A stretch of 64,000 nt of DNA from Candidatus Rifleibacteriota bacterium. Lineage in GTDB: Bacteria; Muiribacteriota; Ozemobacteria; Ozemobacterales; Ozemobacteraceae. The translations under genes and the position numbers were made by a program. Each line of letters opens with the position of its first letter. Within the stretch, counting starts at the first letter, position 1. The notes under the pieces are model-generated. The model was given only the letters and a program-made list of their open reading frames with translations, was not told the DNA's origin and searched no databases. Below are positions 1-8,031 of the stretch, piece after piece. The stretch is from the NCBI GenBank assembly GCA_012517355.1, contig JAAYVD010000022.1, positions 1 to 64,000 on the forward strand, given 5' to 3'.

Positions 1-21
1 GGCCGAGCCGCGGGGGGAGGG

Positions 22-44
22 ACCCGCGGATTCACTCCGCGGGT
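22..44. repeat. Short perfect hairpin
   Basis: Nine bases at 22-30 (acccgcgga) pair exactly with 36-44 across a 5-base loop. There is no T-run after it, so I do not call it a terminator. It lies in a repeat-rich stretch with no credible gene (1-691), upstream of the EF-hand-like gene. Confidence 0.5.
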
Positions 45-92
45 CACGGGGGGGCGCGAGCCCCCCCAAGAAAGTCCGCCGCCAAGATCATG

Positions 93-120
93 AACACCCC
101 GAGGGAAACCTCGGGGTGTT
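93..120. repeat. 12-bp hairpin with GAAA loop
   Basis: Bases 93-104 (aacaccccgagg) are the exact reverse complement of 109-120, with a GAAA tetraloop at 105-108. It touches the first copy of the direct repeat that begins at about 114. It may belong to that repeat element or to the 3' end of a transcript from outside the window. Confidence 0.6.
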
Positions 121-415
121 CGCACGTACCGGCGACTTTTTTCTGCCGCGGGAAACCCCAAGGAACCGCAAGAAACGCGGGAAACCGGAGGGGCAGCCAC
201 AAAGAGGCACAAAAGGCACAAGGAGGAAGGTTTCCGAAGCTGTCGTCAAACCCTTTGTGCTTCTTGTGCCTCTTTGTGGCCAAACCTTCTCGAAATCCTA
301 GGGTGTTCGCACGTACCGGCGACTTTTTTCTGCCGCGGGAAACCGCGGGAAACCGCAGGGGCAGCCACAAAGAGGCACAAGAGGCACAAGGAGGAAGGCT
401 CTCCGAAGCTGTCGC
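114..415. repeat. Duplicated noncoding repeat (two copies) with internal inverted repeat
   Basis: A block opening with gggtgttcgcacgtaccggc occurs at 114-157 and again at 301-344, followed in each case by a matching block (181-245 and about 346-415) that contains ccacaaagaggcacaa. Inside copy one, 198-222 is nearly the reverse complement of 255-279, so the RNA or single strand could form a long stem. The segment has no ribosome binding site and no protein-like composition in any frame. It looks like an interspersed palindromic repeat duplicated in tandem. Families of this cca-caaag-type sequence occur between genes in other environmental bacteria (from memory, not checked). Confidence 0.65.
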
Positions 416-582
416 CAACCCTTGGTGCTTCTTGTGCTTTTTTTTGACAGAACTAGATCTGGTCAGGACTCGAGGTCAGGGGTACCCATTGGCGAAGGAA
501 GGGAACTTTTTTGGGGTTCGGTGGTGTCCAATCAAGTGGGGGTGAGAAAAGGGGAGTGGCATGTTGATTCCCTGGCCATTTT

Positions 583-611
583 TTGAACAGATTGTTCCGA
601 GGGGCTAAACT
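583..611 (+). promoter_or_regulatory. Putative sigma70-type promoter with overlapping inverted repeat
   Basis: TTGAAC at 583-588 and TAAACT at 606-611 are separated by 17 bases, about 80 bases upstream of the ATG at 692. A perfect inverted repeat, GAACA-gat-TGTTC (585-597), covers the -35 element, which is a typical operator position. No regulator gene is adjacent. Confidence 0.4.
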
Positions 612-691
612 TTTCACCCAGGGCGTGCCGATACATTTAAGGGGAAGTGTTTTTCCCGCAAGGATGCTGTGCCGACTCAAGGAGGAGTACC

Positions 692-1825
692 ATGGCGACG
701 ATGGTTGGCGTATTCTCGGAACGGTTTTTCGCGGCCAAGCGGACCTCGATGGTGGTGGAAGCCTTCGACCAGGATGAGAAGAAGGCATCCGGCCGGAAAA
801 CGGATATCGCAGAGGATCTGATCGAACTCTCCCCGTTGGCCAACCTGGGAATGGCCATAGATTCATTCAAACGGGAGAGTGCCGATGGGGCCCGGATGGA
901 ACTTTCCCTTTCCTACTCAGGGGCCAGCGGCGGTGCCGGGAGCGGCGACCCGCAACTGGAGAGGGATCTCGACCTGATGCTGCGGTTGATCGCCCGGGAC
1001 GAGAAAGATCTCGAGCGGCTGCGCTCCCAATTCCGGGACTTGTTCGACCTGGTCAGGGGCGGGGGCAGCGGATCTGCCCCGGAAGGCGCGCAGGTCGTGG
1101 CCGGGAAGGCAGGGAGCAACAGGACGGTGGCCGTCCGGACTTCCAGCGGTCAGGAAGTGGCGTTGCCATCAGCGGTGGTCGATGGCGAGGTCGATTCCCG
1201 CAAGCTGTCCTGGACCGCGGACATCGAAACCATCAGGGAATTGAGCATTTCCGTGGAGAAGGTGCAATCCCGCCTGGAGATCAGGGCCGCGCGGATGCGG
1301 AAGATCGATCCCCTGGTGCTGGACCTCGATGGAAACGGGTACGAGCTGACCGAGGCGGGCGAAGGGGCCTCCTTCGACATCGACGGGGACGGGACCACCG
1401 ACCGCACCGGCTGGGTGGCCGGGGGCGATGCCCTGTTGGCCCTCGACCGGAACGGCAACGGCACCATCGATAACGGCAAGGAGTTGTTCGGTGACCAGAA
1501 CGGCGCCGCCAACGGTTTCCTGGAACTGGCGAAATACGACCAGAACGGCGATCAGAAGATCGACAAGAATGACAACGTGTACAAAGCATTGAAGTTGTAC
1601 CGGGACCTGAACGGTGACGGAACCATCCAGAAGGGGGAAGTTTCGACCCTGTCACAGATGGGCATCGCCGCCATCGAATTGCGGTTCATCCGGTCCCTGG
1701 GCGAAACGAAGGGAAACTCCCTGTTGCTGGAGGCGTCCTTCCGGCGGGAGGATGGGACCACCGGCCGGATCGGGGATTTCCAGTTCGGCTACCGGAACGG
1801 AGGAAGAGACCCGGAAGGAAGATGA
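692..1825 (+). CDS. EF-hand-like calcium-binding repeat protein
   Basis: The 377-residue protein starts at the ATG at 692 because AAGGAGG (679-685) lies seven bases before it. An in-frame GTG at 647 has no such site. The N-terminal half (about 1-200) is charged and partly coiled-coil-like. Residues about 208-345 carry repeated acidic loops: LDLDGNGYE, FDIDGDGTTD, LDRNGNGTIDNGKELFGD, YDQNGDQKID, YRDLNGDGTI. These D-x-D/N-x-D/N-G loops with the 'DNGKELFGD' signature are typical of bacterial EF-hand/RTX-neighbour calcium-binding proteins, many of which are exported. No signal peptide or membrane helix is visible, so export would need a non-Sec route, or the protein is cytoplasmic. The exact function is unknown. 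It appears to be transcribed alone. Confidence 0.7.
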   Translation: MATMVGVFSERFFAAKRTSMVVEAFDQDEKKASGRKTDIAEDLIELSPLANLGMAIDSFKRESADGARMELSLSYSGASGGAGSGDPQLERDLDLMLRLIARDEKDLERLRSQFRDLFDLVRGGGSGSAPEGAQVVAGKAGSNRTVAVRTSSGQEVALPSAVVDGEVDSRKLSWTADIETIRELSISVEKVQSRLEIRAARMRKIDPLVLDLDGNGYELTEAGEGASFDIDGDGTTDRTGWVAGGDALLALDRNGNGTIDNGKELFGDQNGAANGFLELAKYDQNGDQKIDKNDNVYKALKLYRDLNGDGTIQKGEVSTLSQMGIAAIELRFIRSLGETKGNSLLLEASFRREDGTTGRIGDFQFGYRNGGRDPEGR

Positions 1826-2150
1826 ACCCCAAGGGCCTTTCCCGGGGCCGGGCGCAGGGCCATTCCCCCCCAATGCCATCCAGGTTCCAGGCCTGGGGCC
1901 TGTTCCCAAATGCCCGGCCACTGAGGCATCTCGCCGGCCCCCCCCGCTCATCCGGCTTCCGCATTCTTCCAAGGGTCTTCCTGTGCTGATCGGGAGGGCG
2001 ACTCCCTTCGCCAACTTCCTCCCTCTTCTCACCTTCTCCAGGCGTTTTCAGGGTTTCCGTTGCCGTCTGAAGGGCGAATGCCTGGGCGGCATGATGTGGC
2101 GTGGCAACTTCCCCTCTTTGCTGGTAAACTGGGCCAGGAGGGGTGAGCCG
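1826..2150. other. Intergenic stretch with no recognised feature
   Basis: This 325-bp stretch separates the EF-hand-like gene from the next gene. It is C-rich in its first half and gives only out-of-frame, low-quality open frames. I see no terminator, convincing promoter or RNA gene. Confidence 0.5.
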
Positions 2151-3332
2151 GTGGTATCTGACAAGAAACGCATCCTGGTGGGGGTCGCCGCCCTCGTGCT
2201 GGCGGCGTGCCTTTGGCTGCCGTTCTTTCATGTGCTGTTCGACGAGCCGCCCGAAACCTACTGGAGCCGGGAAGGGATTCCGCCCAAGGCCCGCCTGCTG
2301 GCCAACCAGCACCTCCACCTCTGGGCCGACCCGGCCAACCGGGCCGGCGAAATCGGGAAGATGCGGGTGCGCAACGCCGAGTGGGATTTCATGGCGCGCT
2401 GCTACTTCGTCTGGGCCCTCGGCAATATCGCCCTGCGCGATGCATCGCTGAAGCCCACCGTCCTGCCGATCATGGACCAGATCATCGACGAGACGATCCG
2501 GCTGGAAGCGGAAAAGGGCATGTATTTCTTCCTGATGCCCTATGCCCAGACTTCGCCTTGGAAGCTCACGCCCGCGCGCAGCCAGTTCCTCGACGGGGAG
2601 ATCGCCCTGATGATGGCCGTCCGGCGGGTGGTCGAGGAGAAGGAAGCCTACAAACCCCTGCTGATGGAGCGGGTGCGGCTGATGGTCGGGCGGATGGAGC
2701 AGAGCCCGGTCCTGTCGGCCGAAAGCTACCCGGACGAGTGCTGGCTGTTCTGCAACACCGTGGCGTTGGCGGCGATCCGGATCAGCGACTTTCTCGACGG
2801 CACCGACCATGGCGATTTCTTCAAACGATGGGTGGAGGCGGCGAAGCAGAAGCTGATCGAGCCGAAGACCGGCCTGCTCGTCTCGGCCTACAATGTCGCC
2901 GGCGACATCCAGATGGATGGCCCGGAAGGGTCCTCGATCTGGATGGCGGTCCACTGCCTGGCCCTGATCGACGAGCCGTTCGCGAGGGCCCAGTACTGGC
3001 GGGCCGAGCGGCAGATCGGCCGTACGCTCGCCGGGTTCGGCTACTGCGTGGAATGGCCCGACCTGTGCCCGGGGTCTTCCGATGTCGATTCGGGGCCGAT
3101 CCTGCCGCTGATCGACCTGTCGACCGGGGCGACCGGGCTCGCCTTCGTCGGGGCGGCTACCTTCGCCGATTTCGGGTTCCTGGGCCGGCTGCACCGGTCG
3201 TTGAACCTGGGCGGGTTCCCCCTGCAGAAAGATGACCGGCTGAAATACTGCGGCAGCAACCAGGTCGGAGATGCGGTGCTGTTGTACTCGATGGTGCTCG
3301 GGCCGGTCTGGCAGAAGGTGACCGGGAGATGA
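2151..3332 (+). CDS. Membrane-anchored protein of unknown function, possible alpha/alpha-barrel fold
   Basis: I start this at the GTG at 2151, preceded by GGAGGGG (2137-2143). The open frame runs further upstream, but that part overlaps the previous gene and looks noncoding. The 393-residue product has one N-terminal hydrophobic helix (about residues 7-27, VGVAALVLAACLWLPFF) and then a soluble, helix-rich region. The segments WDFMARCYFVWALGN, YNVAGDIQMDGPEGSSIWM and DSGPILPLIDLSTGATGLAF resemble the helical-toroid proteins that include linalool dehydratase-like and glycoside-hydrolase-like barrels. That is a composition-level impression, not an identification. It overlaps the next small membrane gene by ATGA (3329-3332), so the two are translationally coupled. 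Confidence 0.55.
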   Translation: MVSDKKRILVGVAALVLAACLWLPFFHVLFDEPPETYWSREGIPPKARLLANQHLHLWADPANRAGEIGKMRVRNAEWDFMARCYFVWALGNIALRDASLKPTVLPIMDQIIDETIRLEAEKGMYFFLMPYAQTSPWKLTPARSQFLDGEIALMMAVRRVVEEKEAYKPLLMERVRLMVGRMEQSPVLSAESYPDECWLFCNTVALAAIRISDFLDGTDHGDFFKRWVEAAKQKLIEPKTGLLVSAYNVAGDIQMDGPEGSSIWMAVHCLALIDEPFARAQYWRAERQIGRTLAGFGYCVEWPDLCPGSSDVDSGPILPLIDLSTGATGLAFVGAATFADFGFLGRLHRSLNLGGFPLQKDDRLKYCGSNQVGDAVLLYSMVLGPVWQKVTGR

Positions 3333-3667
3333 ACCGCGAGAGGAACTGGGTCGAGCGGATCTGGCGGGCCCCCGTCTTCAGCCCGATGGGCCTGATCGTG
3401 CGCTCGTTGGTGCTGGTGGCGTTCTTCCTGGTCTGCGAGCAGCTGGGGTGGCGGGAATACACGACCATCATCTGCGGCACCTCGCCGACGGGCGCCCCCC
3501 TGGACACCACCATGACCCTGATCGGTTGCACGTATTTCGTCGCCTGGTCCATGGTGGTGCTGGTGGTGCCGGTATTGATGCTGGCTGCCCTCATCATGCG
3601 GGTCTTCCTGGGGCGGTCCGCCTCTGCCGAAGCCTCTCTCTCCGGGGAACAGCCGATCGATCTCTGA
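3329..3667 (+). CDS. Small membrane protein with two predicted helices
   Basis: The 112-residue protein has hydrophobic segments at about 20-40 (MGLIVRSLVLVAFFLVCEQL) and 66-92 (GCTYFVAWSMVVLVVPVLML), with a cysteine-containing loop between them. Its ATG overlaps the stop of the upstream gene (ATGA), which suggests the two products act together at the membrane. I recognise no family. The C-terminus is short and polar. Confidence 0.6.
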   Translation: MNRERNWVERIWRAPVFSPMGLIVRSLVLVAFFLVCEQLGWREYTTIICGTSPTGAPLDTTMTLIGCTYFVAWSMVVLVVPVLMLAALIMRVFLGRSASAEASLSGEQPIDL

Positions 3668-3694
3668 GGGGACCTCGGCCGGAGCGGTGGGGCT

Positions 3695-4531
3695 TCAGCC
3701 GGGTGATTGATGGCCGGGAGCATCGGTCAGGGCAAGGGAGATGCCGGCCAGGATCTCGGCCCCTGACGAGTGCCCGAACCGGCCGGCCGCCAGGATGTCG
3801 CGCGCGGACACGGGCCGGGTCAGGAGGTGGGCAAGGAAGGCCTCCCAGCGCAGGCTGGACTTCCCTTCGCGGGCCATGGCGAGTTGCCAACGGGCGACGG
3901 CGGTGGTGCGGCCGCCGAGATCCTCCAGCAGGGCGTCGGGGAAGGAGAGACGGTGGCGTCCGGCCCAGCGGTCGGCCAGCAGGAGGCCGGTGACCAGGTC
4001 GTCCCAGGAGGGGGTCAGGCCCTCGCCGGCCCCGAACCAGCCCAAAAAGGCCTGGAGATCAAGACTCCCGGCGGCCAGCCCTTCCCGCAACCGGGCGAGG
4101 GGGGCGGCGAAGAGGGTTGGGACGTCGCCTCGAATGCTGTCCAGAAGCGGGCTTGCGGCGGGGAGGAGCGGGAGGCAGCGTCTGATCGTGCGGACGTTCT
4201 CGCGCACGAGCGACCAGTCGTTGAGGGGGGGGCGCCCTGGCGGGGTCAGGGCGGGGCCGGGGGAAAGGCGGCAGGGGCCGATGGTCAGACCCCCGCCCGA
4301 GAAGGAGACCGGATCCCCCGGTCGGACGGCGGCCACCACCCCGGCGGGAACCAGCACGGCCAGAGGGTGGACGGCCTCCTCCCGTGAGGTGAAAAACGCC
4401 AGGCCGCCACCGGGATGGGCGTCGAACCCATGGGTGAACGTGGCGGTGACATCCGCGGTCCAGTTCGTGCCCGCGTCCAGCCAGGCGTCATTTCGCAGGC
4501 GGAAGACGGGCGGTTCCCTGGTCTCCGGCAT
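3695..4531 (-). CDS. DUF2877 family protein (AllH-like)
   Basis: The 278-residue protein has the two hallmarks of the DUF2877 family: GEGLTPSWDDLVTGLLLAD near residue 170 (family pattern G-x-G-x-TP-x-x-DD) and the C-terminal GRFGHSSGAEILAGISLAL segment. Members have been linked to oxamate carbamoyltransferase (AllH) in allantoin/purine degradation, but many are standalone and uncharacterised. No carbamoyltransferase or purine-catabolic neighbour is present here, so that role is not supported by context. The start at 4531 is preceded on the minus strand by AAGGAGGAACCC, a strong ribosome binding site. It is convergent with the small membrane gene at 3329-3667. Confidence 0.75.
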   Translation of the reverse strand: MPETREPPVFRLRNDAWLDAGTNWTADVTATFTHGFDAHPGGGLAFFTSREEAVHPLAVLVPAGVVAAVRPGDPVSFSGGGLTIGPCRLSPGPALTPPGRPPLNDWSLVRENVRTIRRCLPLLPAASPLLDSIRGDVPTLFAAPLARLREGLAAGSLDLQAFLGWFGAGEGLTPSWDDLVTGLLLADRWAGRHRLSFPDALLEDLGGRTTAVARWQLAMAREGKSSLRWEAFLAHLLTRPVSARDILAAGRFGHSSGAEILAGISLALTDAPGHQSPG

Positions 4532-4603
4532 GGGTTCCTCCTTCCCCTCCTTTTCCGGCCAGGTCCAGGATACACCGGATCGTGAGGCGGAGGGCCGCCT
4601 GGT

Positions 4604-4845
4604 GATGCGGGAGCCAGGCGTTCGGCGCCGCCGCCCATGGCGACAACGGGGAAAAGGACGGAAGTCTCATGGCGGTCCCCTGTTGATGTGAGAGTCAGAC
4701 GTTCTTCTCCGCCGTCCGTGGCGGTCATGGGGGAAGGCCGGGCGCATCGTGTCGGCCCGCTGGCGATGCGCCAGTCGGGTGTTTCTCGCCGCCGTCCCTG
4801 GCGGCAAGGAGGACCTTCCGACGTCGTGTCGGCCGGCTCAGGGTG
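4604..4845. repeat. Three tandem degenerate copies of an ~80-bp GC-rich repeat
   Basis: Units begin at 4604, 4685 and 4765 (periods 81 and 80). Each opens with gatg(c/t)g, followed by (g/t)ccaggcgtt-type sequence, a gccgccgtccctggcgg-like core that can fold on itself, and an aaggaggac..tccgacg-type tail. The block fills the divergent gap between the DUF2877 gene and the radical SAM gene. The same core recurs near 15000, 43563 and 48603, so it belongs to an interspersed family. Confidence 0.65.
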
Positions 4846-4923
4846 AAGCCAGCCGGGGCTCAGCACGTATCCCGGAGGCATTCCGGGGTTGGCAACCGGT
4901 GGGCGTTGGGGTACGCTGGGGCC

Positions 4924-7659
4924 ATGACGAACCTGGTGCGCGATCCGGCGGCGATTCTGGCCTGGTGTGAAGGCAACCGGCGGTCTTTGTCCGGACACGG
5001 TCTGTGGTTCCTGGGCGGCGAGCCCAACACCCAAAACCCGGCCGGATTCGCCGCGGCGCGACTGCGGGTGCTGATCGTGCGGCTGTCGGAATACACCGAG
5101 GTGGCGGCGGGGATCACCCATTCCTACCTGCACCAGATGGCCGCCGGAGTCGAGGGGGTCTTCGTCGACCTGGCCTACCTTCCCCCGGCTCCCGACGAAA
5201 AGCGGATGCGCCAGGCGGGCATCCCGCTGCTGGTGGGGACCGGGTCCAAGCGGCCGCCGGCGGATTTCGAGGTGATCGCGATCAGCAATTCGGTCGTGCA
5301 GGAACTGGTGAACCTGCCGGCCCTGCTGGCCCATTCCGGGATCCCCCTCTCGCGGGAGGCCCGGGTGGCGGCGGGAGCGCCGTTCCTCCTGCTGGGGGGA
5401 AGCAACTCGTCGGTGGGAGCGATTCTGCACGGGCCGGTCGGGAAGGCCGAAGGCGGGGAAGGGCTCGTCGACGGGGTGATCGTCGGGGACGGGGAAGGGG
5501 CCTTTCCGCGGCTTTTGGAACTGGTGCGGGACATGCCGGGGGCCGCGCGCGTGGAGGTGCTGGCCCGCTTGCGACGTGAGGTTCCCGGATTCTACGACCC
5601 CGCCGCCTACCGACATGAGTATGCCGCCGGCCGATTGGCCAGGATCGTCCCCGCGCCGGGGGCCCCGTTTCCGGTGCGGGCCAACCGGGCCGACCTCGCC
5701 CGGCCGGAAACCGGGTTTGTACAAGGTCCGATTTTCTATCACGACCCGACGGCGGGCGCCTCGCACGTGCTGGTCACGGCCGGCTGTCCGTTCTTCTGTT
5801 CCTTCTGCAAGGAGTCCTGGGAGCAGAAACCCTACCGGGAAAGGCCCGTCGAGGCGGTGGCCGCCGACGCCCTGCGGCTGAAGGCCAACCTGGGACTGTC
5901 GGAGATCGCCCCGATGACGTTCAACCTGAACACCTACTCGGGGTTGTTGCCGATGCTGGCCGGATTCGACGGGTGGTTCGGCCGGGTGGCCCTGAAGAGC
6001 CAGCGTTTCGACGCCATCGCCCGCGACCCAGCCCTGCTCGAGCGGCAGCTCGAGGCGGGGAAGCGGACCTACACCTGTGCCATGGAGGGCATCAGTGACC
6101 GGTTGCGTTCGCTGTTGCAGAAGAACCTGCCGGAGGCGGTGCTGCGGAAGGGTTTCCAGGAGCTGTTCCGGAGGAACATCCGGCAGATGAAGGTGTTCGT
6201 GATCATCACCGGATGGGAGGAGGAGGCTGATTTCGCGGAGTTCGGGGGCCTGCTCGAGGGGTTGAAGAAGCAGATGGAGAGCTTGCGGGGGAAGCCGCAG
6301 CTGACCTTCTCGTTCGCCGTCCTGTTCCGGCCGCCGCGCACGCCCCTCCAGGCCATGCCGCGGAGCGGCGGGGAGGAGCGGTTGGCCTCCCTGCTGGCGC
6401 GGGGTCTGGCGGTGACGCGGAAAGCGGGGTTCGAGGCCAGAGTCAGTGCCGGACCGTCGGACGCGCTGGTCTCGGAATGGCTGGCATACGGAGATCGCCG
6501 GGACACGGCGGCGCTCGTGGATGCGTCTGTGGAACGGGGGTTCAGATACCGGGGCGAGTGCGGGTCCGACCTCTGGGAGTTCCTGCGGGGGCGGGGGGGC
6601 GGAAATCACGGGCCCGACGCGAAAGCACCGGTGGATGGCGCCCTGGCACCGGGTGAAACGCAGGTTCCCCCGCGGCTTCCGGGCCGGCAACCGGGCACCG
6701 GTGATTTGGACCGGGTCGGCCCCCAGGCGGTGCATGAAGCGGTGGTTGCGCGCCGCTCCCAAGGGGGGGGAGGGGTAACGATCGACACCCTCCCGGACGG
6801 GCCCTTCCCCTGGGATGACATCGATGTCGGTGTGGAATCGTCCTTCCTGGCAAAGAACCGGGAGGCTCTGGCGAGCGGGGCTTCCTGGGAGTCATGTCTC
6901 GCGCCTCCGCATGGGAAAGGGGTGTGCCTGGGGTGTGGGGCCTGTCGGTCGGTCGCCGAACGCAACGCCACGGTGAAGTGGAAGGCCAGGCCCTGGCCGG
7001 CACCGGAGACGGGAAAGGAGCCGAAGGTGTGCCGGTTCCGGGTGGAGGCGGTGGTCCCGCGCCGGTGGGCCGACTGCGGGAACGGGTTCCTGGCGGCGGC
7101 CCTGACCCGAATGTTGTTGCAGGGCGTGCCGGGGTGGGTTCCGGGATTCTGGCGTTTCGAACGGATGATGCCGCGGTGGGGGGCCTGGGGGTTGGTCTGG
7201 GGGGAGTTCGTGGTGCGGGGGGCGGGGGAGCCCTGGGAGCTGCCCGGGACCTGGCCCTTGCTGGAGGCCTGGGCAGGACCGCTGGTCATCCGGTCGGTGG
7301 TGCCGATCCAAAAGCCGGGCGAGGAGCCCGGCTGCCATCTTCGCATCGACCTGGGGGAGCCAGGGTCGGACCCCGGCAAGCGGGTGGACGCCTTCCTGCA
7401 GAAATACCGGCTGGCACACCAGAAACGGTGGGAGGGGGACACCCTGGGCTGGACGTTGCAGCCCGGGCATGCCAAAAAGTGCGGTCTGATCAGCATCGCC
7501 TGGCTGCGGGGGGCGGCGTTTCTGGACGTCCGGGCCACCCGGTGGCCGGAGCCCCATGTCTTGCCCGGGCTGGCGGGGGGTCATCCGGTCAGCGAGGTGG
7601 TGGCCTTCCTGCCAGAGGGGGGCGGGCCCCGGTCCTGCAACGGGCGGGGCCGGCGGTAG
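4924..7659 (+). CDS. Large radical SAM protein with C-terminal zinc-ribbon-like segment
   Basis: I chose the ATG at 4924. The frame is open further upstream, but that part lies in repeat sequence. The 911-residue protein has an N-terminal region (about 1-250) resembling the B12-binding-like half of TIGR03960-type proteins. The radical SAM cluster motif C288-x3-C292-x2-C295 (GCPFFCSFC) follows, with a barrel to about 560. Residues about 620-675 contain PWDDIDVGVESSFL and then CLGCGACR, which matches the conserved 'PWDHID..GVS' plus CxxC tail of TIGR03960 proteins. The last ~230 residues are unfamiliar and may be a diverged DUF2344-like partner domain. Residues about 565-620 are low-complexity and poorly protein-like, possibly an insertion. 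The substrate is unknown. Confidence 0.7.
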   Translation: MTNLVRDPAAILAWCEGNRRSLSGHGLWFLGGEPNTQNPAGFAAARLRVLIVRLSEYTEVAAGITHSYLHQMAAGVEGVFVDLAYLPPAPDEKRMRQAGIPLLVGTGSKRPPADFEVIAISNSVVQELVNLPALLAHSGIPLSREARVAAGAPFLLLGGSNSSVGAILHGPVGKAEGGEGLVDGVIVGDGEGAFPRLLELVRDMPGAARVEVLARLRREVPGFYDPAAYRHEYAAGRLARIVPAPGAPFPVRANRADLARPETGFVQGPIFYHDPTAGASHVLVTAGCPFFCSFCKESWEQKPYRERPVEAVAADALRLKANLGLSEIAPMTFNLNTYSGLLPMLAGFDGWFGRVALKSQRFDAIARDPALLERQLEAGKRTYTCAMEGISDRLRSLLQKNLPEAVLRKGFQELFRRNIRQMKVFVIITGWEEEADFAEFGGLLEGLKKQMESLRGKPQLTFSFAVLFRPPRTPLQAMPRSGGEERLASLLARGLAVTRKAGFEARVSAGPSDALVSEWLAYGDRRDTAALVDASVERGFRYRGECGSDLWEFLRGRGGGNHGPDAKAPVDGALAPGETQVPPRLPGRQPGTGDLDRVGPQAVHEAVVARRSQGGGGVTIDTLPDGPFPWDDIDVGVESSFLAKNREALASGASWESCLAPPHGKGVCLGCGACRSVAERNATVKWKARPWPAPETGKEPKVCRFRVEAVVPRRWADCGNGFLAAALTRMLLQGVPGWVPGFWRFERMMPRWGAWGLVWGEFVVRGAGEPWELPGTWPLLEAWAGPLVIRSVVPIQKPGEEPGCHLRIDLGEPGSDPGKRVDAFLQKYRLAHQKRWEGDTLGWTLQPGHAKKCGLISIAWLRGAAFLDVRATRWPEPHVLPGLAGGHPVSEVVAFLPEGGGPRSCNGRGRR

Positions 7660-8031
7660 CCAGGGAGCGGCGCGAAGACCCCCTCGCGGCAACGGGAAGC
7701 CTGTGGCGAGGGGATGGTGCCTGGGATGTTGCCGGGGAGGGTAGCGTCAGAGGACGTTCTGCAGTGCGTGGTCAAAGGATGTGCGGCCCGCTGTGGATCG
7801 GATCTGGGCCCACGCCACGTGCGCCAGGCAAAAGGGTCTCCGCCGGATGGATCCAGCCAACGGTCAGAGTTCCTGGAACGGATGATCCGACCGTAAGTCC
7901 TTCTCAACTTGTGAAACTTTTCCTAATTATATTGACTTCCTGGGAATTTTTCCTAAAATAGAGGCCGCCCCTTCTTTTTCGGCCTGGAAAGGCAAGGAAG
8001 GTGACAACATCAAACCAGGGAGTTCGTGACG
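7660..8031. other. Intergenic region upstream of the hydrogenase operon
   Basis: This 370-bp gap is GC-rich until about 7890, then turns abruptly AT-rich (7895-7965), as expected of a promoter region. No gene or RNA is recognised in its first part. Confidence 0.5.
7932..7959 (+). promoter_or_regulatory. Sigma70-type promoter of the regulator-hydrogenase operon
   Basis: TTGACT (7932-7937) and TAAAAT (7954-7959) are separated by 16 bases inside an AT-rich island, about 70 bases upstream of the response regulator ATG. It is the only good promoter before the four closely packed genes that end at the terminator at 12113-12139. Confidence 0.6.

Noticed and set aside
1614-2150. Upstream extension of the gene at 2151 into the end of the EF-hand-like gene
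   Set aside because: It overlaps a supported gene in another frame and is Pro/Arg/Gly-rich. The GTG at 2151 has a good ribosome site.
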